From the NCBI GenBank assembly GCA_900545705.1, contig URAK01000009.1, forward strand, positions 62,001 to 126,000: 64,000 bases of DNA. Reading direction: 5' to 3'. Positions 9,957 to 19,445 of the stretch are shown in pieces. The stretch is from an uncultured Opitutales bacterium (GTDB lineage: Bacteria; Verrucomicrobiota; Verrucomicrobiia; Opitutales; Intestinicryptomonadaceae). The notes beneath the pieces are model-generated. The model saw only the letters and a list, made by a program, of their open reading frames with translations, did no database searches and had not been told where the DNA came from. The number at the start of each line of letters is the position of its first letter. The first letter of the stretch is position 1. A program made the position numbers and the translations under genes.

Positions 9957-11357
9957 TTACAATTCATTTGAAATATTTTCAATAGAATCGCTTGCCGCCT
10001 CCGATTCCTTTAAAAATTCCGAAACTTTTTCTGAGGCTTCTTTTAAAAGTTTTTCAAAGCGGCTTTCAAAAATCTCGCGGCGCGATTGGAGTATTTTATT
10101 TGTTGTTTGGGCGGTTTGAACGGAAGATTTTATCGATTGCGCCGTCGAAAGGTATGATATGACTCTCTTGGGATAATCTTGCGCCTTGGATATGTCGGAG
10201 TCGATTATGTTGTTGCATGAGTTGGCCTCGTCGATTGCCGCCAAAAGGAATTGTGTGATTTCCCTAATCTCAAACGATGCGTCTGAGATTTTTGAAAATT
10301 CCACGGAAAGTTTTTCGTTTTGTTGTTCGCGCTGCCAGCTTTTATTGCCTAAATTATTGGATTTAGCCATGGCGGTCACTGCCTCGTTTTTGTTTTTCAT
10401 GACGCTTCCTCCAAAGCCGTTCTCATAATCATTGTTGCCCGCATTGCTGCGGCGATATTCGCCCATTTTAAATGGCGCGATTTTCCCCGGCGCGGAGAAT
10501 ATGGGGAGGCGTTTAAATTCCGCGTCTTTAAAGTCTTTTGATGTGGGGACTTTATTGTACATCAAGTCCGATAGCTTTGCAAAAGTTGCCATTAGATCTT
10601 TAGTCGCGCCGTTTACCTCTCCGGCTGTTTTTGCGAGAGACTTTTCAGACTGCAAATATTCGTCCGTAAGTTTTTCTAAAAATTCTTTTATATCCCGTAT
10701 GCTTTCCTCGTTTTGTTTTTCGATGGAATCAAATTGTTGAATGTAGTCTTCGGCGAGTTTTAGCGCGGGTGGGACACCCTCGATTTTGGGCTCGGCAACA
10801 GATATGTTTACGAGCACTTCCGAGAGCTTTTGCTGGGCGGATTCCAGCGTGGCGGCGCCCTCCGCAAACTCCGTCTCTATATATTGAAATTCCCTTTTAT
10901 TTTGGTACATGTCCCCCGGCCGTTTGGCGACCTCCGCGCGCATCTTTTCAATCGCGGCGTTTGTGGATTCGATTTTCTTGCGAGCAAGCGGCAGGATTTT
11001 CTCTATTTCTTCAAGCGTTGTCTTGGCGTCCTTAAAATTTTTTACATCTGAGTCGAAGCGGATTTTAAACGAGGAAATTTCTTTTTTAAGATCCTCTTTT
11101 GAGCGCTTTATGCTCGAGAAAATATCTTCCATAAGCGCGAAATTGGAATTTTTCTCCCTGAGAAAGTCCGTTTCGGATTTAAAAATGGAATTGGCTGATG
11201 ACAGAAAATTACGCGCTTTGTCCAAGTCGTCAAAGGCGGTTTTTACGGTGCCTCTCGTTTCCTCTATCCTGTCGACGATATTTTTTGGTTCTGCAGAGGC
11301 TGCTGCGCATATAAATGCAGAAAATGCTGAAAATGCCAAAATTTCAAATTTTTTCAT
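9957..11357 (-). CDS. Secreted coiled-coil protein of unknown function
   Basis: A 466-residue protein starting MKKFEILAF. The ATG at 11357 is preferred over one five codons upstream because GGAAAGGAAA sits at ribosome-binding distance before it. Residues 1-22 form a signal peptide ending ASA. The rest is almost entirely charged heptad-like helix, rich in E, K, S and D, with long alpha-helical coiled-coil segments at about residues 25-265 and 330-460. A less regular stretch between them contains Gly, Asn and Pro. No enzymatic motif was found. It is monocistronic, with its own terminator. A periplasmic structural or envelope-spanning role is only a guess. Confidence 0.75.
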   Translation of the reverse strand: MKKFEILAFSAFSAFICAAASAEPKNIVDRIEETRGTVKTAFDDLDKARNFLSSANSIFKSETDFLREKNSNFALMEDIFSSIKRSKEDLKKEISSFKIRFDSDVKNFKDAKTTLEEIEKILPLARKKIESTNAAIEKMRAEVAKRPGDMYQNKREFQYIETEFAEGAATLESAQQKLSEVLVNISVAEPKIEGVPPALKLAEDYIQQFDSIEKQNEESIRDIKEFLEKLTDEYLQSEKSLAKTAGEVNGATKDLMATFAKLSDLMYNKVPTSKDFKDAEFKRLPIFSAPGKIAPFKMGEYRRSNAGNNDYENGFGGSVMKNKNEAVTAMAKSNNLGNKSWQREQQNEKLSVEFSKISDASFEIREITQFLLAAIDEANSCNNIIDSDISKAQDYPKRVISYLSTAQSIKSSVQTAQTTNKILQSRREIFESRFEKLLKEASEKVSEFLKESEAASDSIENISNEL

Positions 11358-11475
11358 AATTTTCCTTTCCAAATTTTAGACGAAAATTTTTTCTTAACGT
11401 TTTATAACTTCTGAAAAAACAAATTTATTTTAGTTTTTTTGGGGACGTATTGTCAAACGTCGTTTCGTGGGGCGG

Positions 11476-13713
11476 CTACATCATAGACATTGGGTCGACG
11501 TCGAGAGTGTCTTCAACGTCTTCGTCCATGGGGAATTCCGCCCGCAGCTTTGTTATTTCGGCGACTGCCATGCGCACGTTTTGCGTGAAATACCAAATGT
11601 GCCACCTATAAAAATCCTCGGATTTTTCGAGAGGCGCCGGCGCTGGGCCGCGTATCGAACAAAAGTCGCCTATTTTTTTCTCTATCTCATTTGCCCATTT
11701 TTCGGCGTAAAATTCGAGCTTCTCCTCGCTCCTTGAGCGGAATATGTGCCGTATGAGCCGCGTGGAAGGCGGATAGCCGTATTCTACGCGGTTTGCGAGC
11801 TCCTCCTCCAAAAACGACTCCATGTCGTCCCGCTTGGCGTATTGTATCGGTGCGGACTCGGGCGTCATTGTCTGCACGACAACCTCCCCTCTTGCCTCGC
11901 CCCTGCCGGCGCGCCCCGCGACTTGCACTATCAGCTGGTATGTCTTTTCCGCCGCGCGAAAGTCGGGCATGTGCAGGCTTATGTCGGCGTCGATTATCCC
12001 GACGAGCGTCACGCGGGGGAAGTCGAGCCCCTTGGCTATCATTTGCGTGCCGACAAGTATGTCGAGCTTGCCGCGGCGGAAGTCTCCGAGTATTTTGCGG
12101 TAATTGTCGCGCCGCTTCATTGCGTCGCGGTCCATGCGCCCTATCCGCGCGGCGGGGAACATCGCAGATATCGCCTCCTCGATTTTTTGTGTTCCGGCGC
12201 CGCGCCATTTCGCCTTTGGTGAGCCGCATTTTCTGCATGCCCGCGGGGCTTTTGCGGTGTATCCGCACAAATGGCATTTTATAATATCCTCCTTCTTATG
12301 CCAAGTCATGCTAACGGAGCAGTGCGGGCATTTCTCGACTTCGCCGCAGTCGGGACATTCAAAAATCTTTGAATATCCGCGCCTGTTTAAAAATAAAATC
12401 GCCTGCTCCCCCTCGTCGAGCCTTCGGGCGAGTTTTTCCTTTAAAATATTGGAAATGCCTATACCGGGTTTCTCGCGCTTCATATCTACTATGAATACCG
12501 ACGGCATTTTGCTGCCGTCAATCCGGTGCGCTATTTTGGAGAGCGCGTATTTGCCGGTCTTTACATTGTGGAGCGTTTCAAGGGCGGGGGTAGCCGAGCC
12601 CAAAATGCAGGCGCAGCCGGCGAGTTTTGCACGCATTACGGCGACGTCCCTGCCGTTGTATCGCGGCGACTTATCCTGTTTATAGGCTGTGTCGTGCTCT
12701 TCGTCCACTATTATAAGGCGCAAGTTTTCAAGCGGCGCAAATATGCAACTTCTTGCGCCTACAACCACTTTCGCTCCGCCGCGCGCGAGCGCCCGCCAGG
12801 CGTCGAGCCTCTGGCCGTCGGTGAGCCCGCTGTGCCATACCACGAGCCCGCAGTCTCCGAGGCGGCTTTTCAGCCTTCCGACAGTCTGGGGGGTGAGCGC
12901 TATTTCCGGCACGAGGAAAATGCACGTTCCGCCGTCGTCGAGGGCTTCCTTCATTGCCCGCATATAGACTTCCGTCTTGCCCGAGCCCGTCACCCCGTAG
13001 AGCAGGCGGGTTTTGAAGGCGTGGGCGTTTATATCGGAAGATATTTCGTCGAAGGCCTTTTGTTGCTCGGGGTTGAGCGTAGGAGGGGTGGGGGATATTG
13101 TCTCGGCGTCGGACAAATCGTCGTCAAACGATGTGCGCCTGACTTCCTTTTTGCGCTGGACAAGAAGCCCTTTTTTTACGAGGGCGTCTATAATTGGAGG
13201 ATTTGTCTGGGCGAGTTTTATGAGGGCGGATTTTAGAATGGCGTCGGGGTATCCGCGCATGAATTCGAGAACTTTGCGCTGCTGTGGGGCGCGGGTGGTG
13301 GCAGCTATAATCTCGTCGTCGGACATCTGGCGCGGCATTGAGATTTCGGAGACCTCTTGGGCGCTTTTGCCGGCGCGGACCACTGCGGGAATCATTGATT
13401 CAAAAATTTGCCTGAGCCCGCAGCCGTAGTATTCCGACATCCATTTTGCAAGTTTTAGGAGCTCGCCTGTCAGAACGCGCTCTGGCTGCGCAAGCGAGCG
13501 CAGCGGGCGCAATTTAAACCCGCTTTGCGCTTCAAAAGAGTCGGCCGGGCGTATTTCTATGACGATCCCGCAAGAATTTGAGGAGCGCACGGGGACATTA
13601 ACGAGCGCGCCTACAGAAAGCGGTTCGAGGCTTTCTGGAATCGAGTAGGTAAGCGGGCGTTCTATGCCGCTAAGAAGCAGTACGGTTGCTGCGCGTTTTA
13701 AATTGCGCGACAT
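11476..13713 (-). CDS. priA: Primosomal replication restart helicase PriA
   Basis: A 745-residue superfamily 2 DNA helicase that reloads the replisome at stalled forks. Visible motifs are the N-terminal DNA-binding domain (TYSIPESLEPLSVGALVNVPV), Walker A (GVTGSGKTEVYMRA), the DEEHD motif II, motif VI region (VAGRAGRG), and the PriA zinc-binding cysteines (CPDCG, CPHC, CHLCG, CRKCG) between the helicase lobes. Length is normal for PriA. It starts 1 nt after the stop of the upstream secreted-protein gene, so the two are almost certainly co-transcribed. Confidence 0.97.
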   Translation of the reverse strand: MSRNLKRAATVLLLSGIERPLTYSIPESLEPLSVGALVNVPVRSSNSCGIVIEIRPADSFEAQSGFKLRPLRSLAQPERVLTGELLKLAKWMSEYYGCGLRQIFESMIPAVVRAGKSAQEVSEISMPRQMSDDEIIAATTRAPQQRKVLEFMRGYPDAILKSALIKLAQTNPPIIDALVKKGLLVQRKKEVRRTSFDDDLSDAETISPTPPTLNPEQQKAFDEISSDINAHAFKTRLLYGVTGSGKTEVYMRAMKEALDDGGTCIFLVPEIALTPQTVGRLKSRLGDCGLVVWHSGLTDGQRLDAWRALARGGAKVVVGARSCIFAPLENLRLIIVDEEHDTAYKQDKSPRYNGRDVAVMRAKLAGCACILGSATPALETLHNVKTGKYALSKIAHRIDGSKMPSVFIVDMKREKPGIGISNILKEKLARRLDEGEQAILFLNRRGYSKIFECPDCGEVEKCPHCSVSMTWHKKEDIIKCHLCGYTAKAPRACRKCGSPKAKWRGAGTQKIEEAISAMFPAARIGRMDRDAMKRRDNYRKILGDFRRGKLDILVGTQMIAKGLDFPRVTLVGIIDADISLHMPDFRAAEKTYQLIVQVAGRAGRGEARGEVVVQTMTPESAPIQYAKRDDMESFLEEELANRVEYGYPPSTRLIRHIFRSRSEEKLEFYAEKWANEIEKKIGDFCSIRGPAPAPLEKSEDFYRWHIWYFTQNVRMAVAEITKLRAEFPMDEDVEDTLDVDPMSMM

Positions 13714-13714
13714 T

Positions 13715-15169
13715 TTATTTGGCGGCGGGCGCGCCCTGATTTGCTCCTGCGGGGTTCTGGGCGTTGATTTCCGCGATTTTGCGGAGTATGTCGGAGTAGG
13801 CTCTTATTATGCCCATGCCTATAGAAGTTCTAAACTTTAAGGAGTTTTTTTCGATGTATCCGAAAGTTTCAGAGTTCCCAATTTTCCCGTCGAAATCCAC
13901 TCCGAATATTGAGAAAATCTTCTTTATTATCTGGGCATTGTTTATTATTAGGACAATATTTGCGTTGGCTGCGGAGTATTTTTTTAGGGGGTATTCGGAA
14001 GGGGGATTTTTTATTTTGGCGACCGCGTCAAAAAGCGATTCGCGGGAGAAGGCTGTGACTGAATATTTGCCTTCTTTTGCGATGTAGACTTTTTGCGCGG
14101 GCATATCGGGGAGGAATGACTGTGTGATTTCGCAGAAACTTATGCCGCCCTCGTTTTTAATTTCAGCCTCGAACGACGAATTTGGAACAGCAGATTTTAG
14201 CAAGTCGAAGCTTGCACTCCCCGATAGCTTGACAATTTCTTCGAGCGAAAGTGGAGTTTCGGAAACATTTACAGACTGTATCTGCGCTATGGACTGCAAG
14301 TTTAATGCTCCGGCGGAAGTTGTGGTCGAGGCGACCATATTGACCGCGGATTTAACCGCATTTTCCGGTATGTTTAGCGACTTAAAAATTGGGCTCATCA
14401 TTTTCCCGTACGATTGCGCCGCCGCCGCCCCGTTTAACGATGTCAAAGCGGTTATCATGTAGTCTTGCGGTATGAAAGCAGCTTCGTCGACGCGCTTTTT
14501 TATCGACATAGAGTTTATCAGATTGGCGATGTCCGTGCCTTCTTTTGCCACAAATTCCGACTGGTTTACAATCGAGTTTCCGTCGTAGTCAAAGCTCGTT
14601 TTTATTTCTTCCGTTTGGGATAGTATATTTTCAAAATACTCGAAGGCGTATTTTTCCTGGGGAAGCTGGGGGAGAGGTACGGAGTCCAATAGTTTTTTTG
14701 CGTCGCGGATTGCGATAGAGAGGCCGTAAACGCTTTTAGTGGCGGTCGATATTGTTTCGTCGGCGTAGTCGGATACTTCGGCTTCCGGGGTTCCGTCCAG
14801 CTGCAATACGAGCCAGCCGTTTTTTTCCGCCTTGCGCAATTTCGCGTGCTCGGCGAACTTGTATATTGCTGAGTCTTTAGAAGCTTTTACCGCCATAAAA
14901 AGCTGCGGGGCGGAAGCTTTCCCAAATGCGGCCAAGGCGAAATTTTCCTTCGGATCTATCCCCTCGAAGTTCGGGTAGCCAAATTGCGAGAGCATCAAGG
15001 CAAGCGTCATTTCCAACTGCGGATCCGGATAGACTTTCCTCATAATGTCTGACACGTCCGAAAAAAACTTCTTTGGAGTCTCGACAGAGATGCTAAGCCA
15101 CGGTTTATCAACCGCGAAAGAGTATGCGCAAATTAAGGCGGAGACAAGTAGGGCTGCTATTTTTTTCAT
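13715..15169 (-). CDS. Secreted protein of unknown function, upstream of priA
   Basis: A 484-residue protein with a clear signal peptide (MKKIAALLVSALICAYSFA). The mature part has no motif I recognise. It alternates beta-strand-like and helical stretches, has few cysteines, and ends in an Ala/Gly/Asn/Pro-rich tail. It resembles verrucomicrobial periplasmic hypothetical proteins only in general style. The gene runs directly into priA with a 1-nt gap; that link may reflect only a shared promoter. A minus-strand repeat of 7 bp (GAAATCG/CGATTTC) lies just upstream, near 15204-15233. Confidence 0.75.
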   Translation of the reverse strand: MKKIAALLVSALICAYSFAVDKPWLSISVETPKKFFSDVSDIMRKVYPDPQLEMTLALMLSQFGYPNFEGIDPKENFALAAFGKASAPQLFMAVKASKDSAIYKFAEHAKLRKAEKNGWLVLQLDGTPEAEVSDYADETISTATKSVYGLSIAIRDAKKLLDSVPLPQLPQEKYAFEYFENILSQTEEIKTSFDYDGNSIVNQSEFVAKEGTDIANLINSMSIKKRVDEAAFIPQDYMITALTSLNGAAAAQSYGKMMSPIFKSLNIPENAVKSAVNMVASTTTSAGALNLQSIAQIQSVNVSETPLSLEEIVKLSGSASFDLLKSAVPNSSFEAEIKNEGGISFCEITQSFLPDMPAQKVYIAKEGKYSVTAFSRESLFDAVAKIKNPPSEYPLKKYSAANANIVLIINNAQIIKKIFSIFGVDFDGKIGNSETFGYIEKNSLKFRTSIGMGIIRAYSDILRKIAEINAQNPAGANQGAPAAK

Positions 15170-15322
15170 GCTTGGGAGAGTTTTATTATAATTTGGATTG
15201 AAATCGAAAATATTTCAAGAACCGATTTCCTTTTAAACGGGCAATTTTGCTTTTTTGCGCTTATTCAGATTCTTGGGAAGTCAAAATGCCAGCCAAAATA
15301 TTGGCGCCATCGCGCTTTGCGG

Positions 15323-17608
15323 CTAATCTCTTTTAGGGTCGGCAATGTCTCGGAGTATGTCCCCGAGAATGTTGAAACAAAGAACAGTTGCAAATATTGC
15401 GATGCCCGGGGTCAGCATCCACCAGAATCCGAGCATGAGCACTTTTGTGTCGTTTTGCGCTTGGGCGAGCATAAGCCCCCAAGATGCGGAGGGCTCTTGG
15501 ATACCGAGCCCCAAAAACGACAGCGCCGCCTCGCCGAGGACGTATGCGGGAATCGATAGGGTCGCCGCGACAATCAGGTAGCTGAGGACATTCGGCAGAA
15601 AGTGCTTCACTATTATTTTTACGGGAGACTCTCCCATGGCCTTTGCCGCCTGTACATACTGCGTGTTTGCGAGCGAAAGCGACATTCCCCTTATAACGCG
15701 CGCCGTTCCCGCCCAGCCGAGAGCGGAGAGGATTATTACTATCATTATGTACATTTGCGCGCTGTCGAAATGCGGTGCAAGGGCAGATCGCATTGCAAGC
15801 AGCAAGTATAGGCTGGGAATTGCCATTAGAAATTCCACAAACCTCATTGCGATAAAGTCGAAAGCTCCGCCAAAATATCCCGCAAGCCCTCCGACAAGGA
15901 ATCCGAGCACCATAGTTATCGCGATTCCGACAAAGCCTATGCTCAGCGATACCCTCGCCCCGTATAGCAGTCTGGAAAACACGTCTCGCCCGGTTGAGTC
16001 CGCCCCGAGCAGATATACGCGGGCGTCGGGCTGGGCGGATTCCACTCCGAACAGGCGGGTTTTAAAGGGTATAAGCCCCAAAATCTTGTAGTTGCTGTCC
16101 TCGTCGCGCACGAAAAATTTAAGCGGCAGGCTTTCGCCCTCGATAGGCTCGTATTTTGCGATGCTGGGGTCCGACTGGCGGTAGCATTGGACGCGCAAGG
16201 AACCGTCCTTAAAGAATATGGCTGACGGCGGGTGGAATGATTTGTCGAGGCACTGCTCGGTGGGCTCGTACGGGGCGAGGAACGGCGCGAGAATCGCCGC
16301 TGCGTACAGAACTGCGAGAATCGCGAGCGCCGTGGCACCGCGCGGCGAGCGCAATGTCTGCGGGAGCAGGTTCTTGCAGAAAAATACAGCCGCCCAAACG
16401 AGCCCCGCAACCAGCAGCACGCATAGTACAGCTGCCGCCGCAATGAGCACGGCAAACGACGCCGACTTTAAAAATTCAAGAAATGCCGGATATGTCTCCG
16501 AAGCCCATGTCAGCACTGCCGCCGCGAGAGCCGCGAGCGCGGTAAATGCCGCTATCGCCTTCGTCGGCGCCTTTTCGCGTTCGAGCCTAATCCGCGGGTC
16601 TGCGAGCGCGAGAAGAATATCCGCCAACAGCTGCCCCACAACAAGCATTGCGCAGCCTATCACGACCCCCGCCATTACGACGTATTGGTCCTGCTTTATT
16701 ATCGCCGCGTATATAAGCTGTCCAAGCCCCGGATAGTTCATCACGTTTTCCACGAGCAGCGCGCCCGACAACAACCCCGCGAATGCAAACCCGAAAGAAG
16801 TTATCACTGGGTTTAGGGCGTTTCTTAAAACGTGCTTAAACATTATGGCGTTTTCGCTCATTCCTTTGGCGCGCGCCGTTGTGACAAATTCCGCGCGCGA
16901 GTAGTCCAGAAAATTCCCCCTCATCACCCTCATCATCGAGGCGATTCCGCCAACGGACAAAACGAGAGTCGGGAGAATCAAATGCTCAATCCAGTCCCAA
17001 ACCTTTCCCGCAGGAGAGAGGAAGTCGTGGAGTATCGACACTTGCCCGCCCGTCGGGAAAAGCCCTGTGACCGCCGCAAACAAAACGGCGAGCAGCGCGA
17101 GAAAAAAGTATGGAATGCTTAGCGCGGCGTAGGCTAAAAACGCGCTTAGCTTGTCGAAGACCCCGTCCCTTTTTACGGCTGCGAGCACCCCGAGCGGTAT
17201 CGATACGGCGTAAATTAGGAAAGTGCTTGCAAGAGCGAGCAGCAGGGTGGGAAAAATCCTTTGCCCGACGAGTTCCGTCACCGGTATTTTATAGCTCCAA
17301 GAGTATCCGAAGTCGGGGCTGCCGAAGTACACAAGCGAATGTTTGCCGCGCTCGTTTTCAGGGAGCAGCAAATTTGTTTTTAGGGGGGAGACGGAGTTTA
17401 GCCACCTTCCGTATTGCACGTACCACGGCTTGTCGAGGCCAAGCCTTATTTCCTCCTGCTTCACTATCTCCGGGCTTATGTCTTTCGAGTTGCGCGCCTC
17501 GCTTAGAAAATCCCCAGGCGACAGGTACATCAGCAAAAATACGAGCGCGCTGATGCCGATCATTAGCGGTACCATTGATAGCATTCGTCTTGCGATGAAT
17601 TTTAGCAT
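15323..17608 (-). CDS. Fused dipeptide/oligopeptide ABC transporter permease (DppB-DppC in one chain)
   Basis: A 761-residue inner-membrane protein. Residues 1 to about 340 match DppB/OppB: MLKFIARRMLSMVPLMIGIS, LGVLAAVKRDGVFDK, and the EAA loop around ENAIMFKHVLRNALNPVI. Residues about 420-761 match DppC/OppC: LLGADSTGRDVFSRLLYGAR, a second EAA loop (AMGESPVKIIVKHFLPNVL) and LSFLGLGIQEPSASWG. The linker holds two extra hydrophobic segments (about 360-410). The usual DppC periplasmic insertion is present. It begins 4 nt after the binding-protein gene, so both belong to one importer. No ATPase gene (dppD/dppF) is nearby. These permeases are normally two separate genes. Confidence 0.93.
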   Translation of the reverse strand: MLKFIARRMLSMVPLMIGISALVFLLMYLSPGDFLSEARNSKDISPEIVKQEEIRLGLDKPWYVQYGRWLNSVSPLKTNLLLPENERGKHSLVYFGSPDFGYSWSYKIPVTELVGQRIFPTLLLALASTFLIYAVSIPLGVLAAVKRDGVFDKLSAFLAYAALSIPYFFLALLAVLFAAVTGLFPTGGQVSILHDFLSPAGKVWDWIEHLILPTLVLSVGGIASMMRVMRGNFLDYSRAEFVTTARAKGMSENAIMFKHVLRNALNPVITSFGFAFAGLLSGALLVENVMNYPGLGQLIYAAIIKQDQYVVMAGVVIGCAMLVVGQLLADILLALADPRIRLEREKAPTKAIAAFTALAALAAAVLTWASETYPAFLEFLKSASFAVLIAAAAVLCVLLVAGLVWAAVFFCKNLLPQTLRSPRGATALAILAVLYAAAILAPFLAPYEPTEQCLDKSFHPPSAIFFKDGSLRVQCYRQSDPSIAKYEPIEGESLPLKFFVRDEDSNYKILGLIPFKTRLFGVESAQPDARVYLLGADSTGRDVFSRLLYGARVSLSIGFVGIAITMVLGFLVGGLAGYFGGAFDFIAMRFVEFLMAIPSLYLLLAMRSALAPHFDSAQMYIMIVIILSALGWAGTARVIRGMSLSLANTQYVQAAKAMGESPVKIIVKHFLPNVLSYLIVAATLSIPAYVLGEAALSFLGLGIQEPSASWGLMLAQAQNDTKVLMLGFWWMLTPGIAIFATVLCFNILGDILRDIADPKRD

Positions 17609-17612
17609 TTTC

Positions 17613-19445
17613 TTAGCGTTTTTCTGAATCCCCTTCGTAGAGCTCGTCGATATTCCATATTACAGAGCCTATCGGCGGCACCCGGACATTTTCCCATTTC
17701 TTGGAGACTCCTGAATAGCTCATTGGCGTTATTAAAAACAGGAGAGGGAGCTCTGTGGAGAAAATATTTTGCATTTCGTCGATGAGGGCTTTTCTCTTGT
17801 CGGGGTCAAACTCAACTTCTTGGGCGTCCATTATTTCGTCTATGCGCTTTTCCCAGTCGGTTGCTGGAGTTTTTTGGCGCGGATTCCAGACGTGCAAAAA
17901 GCCGTCCGAACGGTATATCGCCTTGCCTCCTGAGGGGTCTCCGCCGCCGGTGAAACCCATAAGGGCGGCTTCGTATTCAAATGTGTTGTCTATTTTTGAA
18001 ATCATAGTCCCGAAATCCATGAATTTCAGCTTCACCTCAATGCCAACCGCCCTCATGTTTTCGACAAACGTAGTCGCCATTGAGGTTGAATTTTGGGAGC
18101 CGTCGGCGACAATGAAATCGAAACATACTGGATTTTTCTGGGCATCGAGCAGGCGGCCGCTTCGGTCGTAGGAAAAACCTTGCGATATGAACATCTCGCG
18201 TGCGGTTTCGGGCGAGTATTCATATTTTGGGGTGTTGGGGTTGTGCCATTTCTTGTTTGCGGGAGAGATTATCCCGTCGAGCTTTTGGGCGCGCCCGAAC
18301 CATACGCTTTTTATCAGGCCGTCCCTGTCTATCGCTTTCATAACGGCCTGCCTGAATGTTTTGTTTGCAAACCATTTTAACTTGTGCGGCTCTACATACG
18401 GCTTGCCTTCGGGCGAATAATTCGGGTTTTGATTGAACCAAATAAAATATATGCCGGTGTCCGGGCCGCGCTCATAGATTTTAAAATTGTAGGTGTCGGC
18501 GTAGTTTTTTACCCACGCATAGTCGTTCGCCCCGACGCTCGACGCGTCGCATTGGCCGGTTGCAAATAGAATTGTCGATGTATTTGCGTCGGCGACAAAC
18601 TTGTATATCAGGAAGTCGATGTAGGGCAGGCGAGCCCCATTTTTATCGGCGCGCCAATAGTGCGGATTCGGCATTAGCACCAGCCTCTCCCCGGGCTTGT
18701 ACGAAAATATTTGGAACGGCCCCGACGCCGCAATTTCCGACGGGTTTGAAATCGCCGTCTGGGTCGACCACGCCCTTTGGAACGAACCGTCGTCGGCGGA
18801 CTTTTGCAGCTTATGCTTCGGAAGTATGCCTACAAACCCTATGTCTGTCATAAACGGGGCGTACGCCTTTGCCGTCGAAAACTCCACTGAATACTTGCCC
18901 GTTTTTTTGAATTTTACGGGTTCAGAACCTATGGTGTACTGCCCCGCGTACCTTGAAGGATAGCGCAATAGCGGCTTGCCGGTTGACTTGTCGATGACAG
19001 GCTTGCCGTCCGGGTCGAGCTGCGGGGCGAATATTGTCTGAAAGGTGAATACAACGTCGTCCGCCGTTATTTCCGCGCCGTCGCTAAATTTTACGCCCTC
19101 GCGCAGATGGAAAGTGTACGTCTTTTTATCTTCTGATATGCTCCACGATTTTGCGAGGGCGGGGATTGTCCGCATTGTGAACGGATCGACAGTCACGAGC
19201 GGAGAGAGCATCAAGTCTATTATCTGCGACGAATATATATCTGTTGCAATAAGCGGGTTGAATGTCTTTGGTTCCTGGGCTGCAGCCAGCACGAATACGC
19301 CGCCGTAATTTCCGGGGGCGCATTCCGATATTTCCACGTCTTTCGGCAGCGGAAATTGCCCGCGCTTTATTTCCGGCGGCCGCGTGCATGCGCACAGTGC
19401 CGCGGCGAGCACAATCGCGGCGGCTTTCGGAAGGTTAATCGTCAT
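17613..19445 (-). CDS. Peptide ABC transporter substrate-binding lipoprotein (SBP_bac_5 family)
   Basis: A 610-residue extracytoplasmic solute-binding protein. The N terminus has a hydrophobic signal followed by LCAC, a plausible lipobox, so it is probably an anchored lipoprotein. The family signature FHLREGVKFSDGAEITADDVVFTF lies near residue 115, and PALAKSWSISEDKKTYTF precedes it. It would deliver oligopeptides or similar ligands to the fused permease just downstream. Its start overlaps the tatC stop by 4 nt. Ligand specificity cannot be read from the sequence. Confidence 0.92.
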   Translation of the reverse strand: MTINLPKAAAIVLAAALCACTRPPEIKRGQFPLPKDVEISECAPGNYGGVFVLAAAQEPKTFNPLIATDIYSSQIIDLMLSPLVTVDPFTMRTIPALAKSWSISEDKKTYTFHLREGVKFSDGAEITADDVVFTFQTIFAPQLDPDGKPVIDKSTGKPLLRYPSRYAGQYTIGSEPVKFKKTGKYSVEFSTAKAYAPFMTDIGFVGILPKHKLQKSADDGSFQRAWSTQTAISNPSEIAASGPFQIFSYKPGERLVLMPNPHYWRADKNGARLPYIDFLIYKFVADANTSTILFATGQCDASSVGANDYAWVKNYADTYNFKIYERGPDTGIYFIWFNQNPNYSPEGKPYVEPHKLKWFANKTFRQAVMKAIDRDGLIKSVWFGRAQKLDGIISPANKKWHNPNTPKYEYSPETAREMFISQGFSYDRSGRLLDAQKNPVCFDFIVADGSQNSTSMATTFVENMRAVGIEVKLKFMDFGTMISKIDNTFEYEAALMGFTGGGDPSGGKAIYRSDGFLHVWNPRQKTPATDWEKRIDEIMDAQEVEFDPDKRKALIDEMQNIFSTELPLLFLITPMSYSGVSKKWENVRVPPIGSVIWNIDELYEGDSEKR

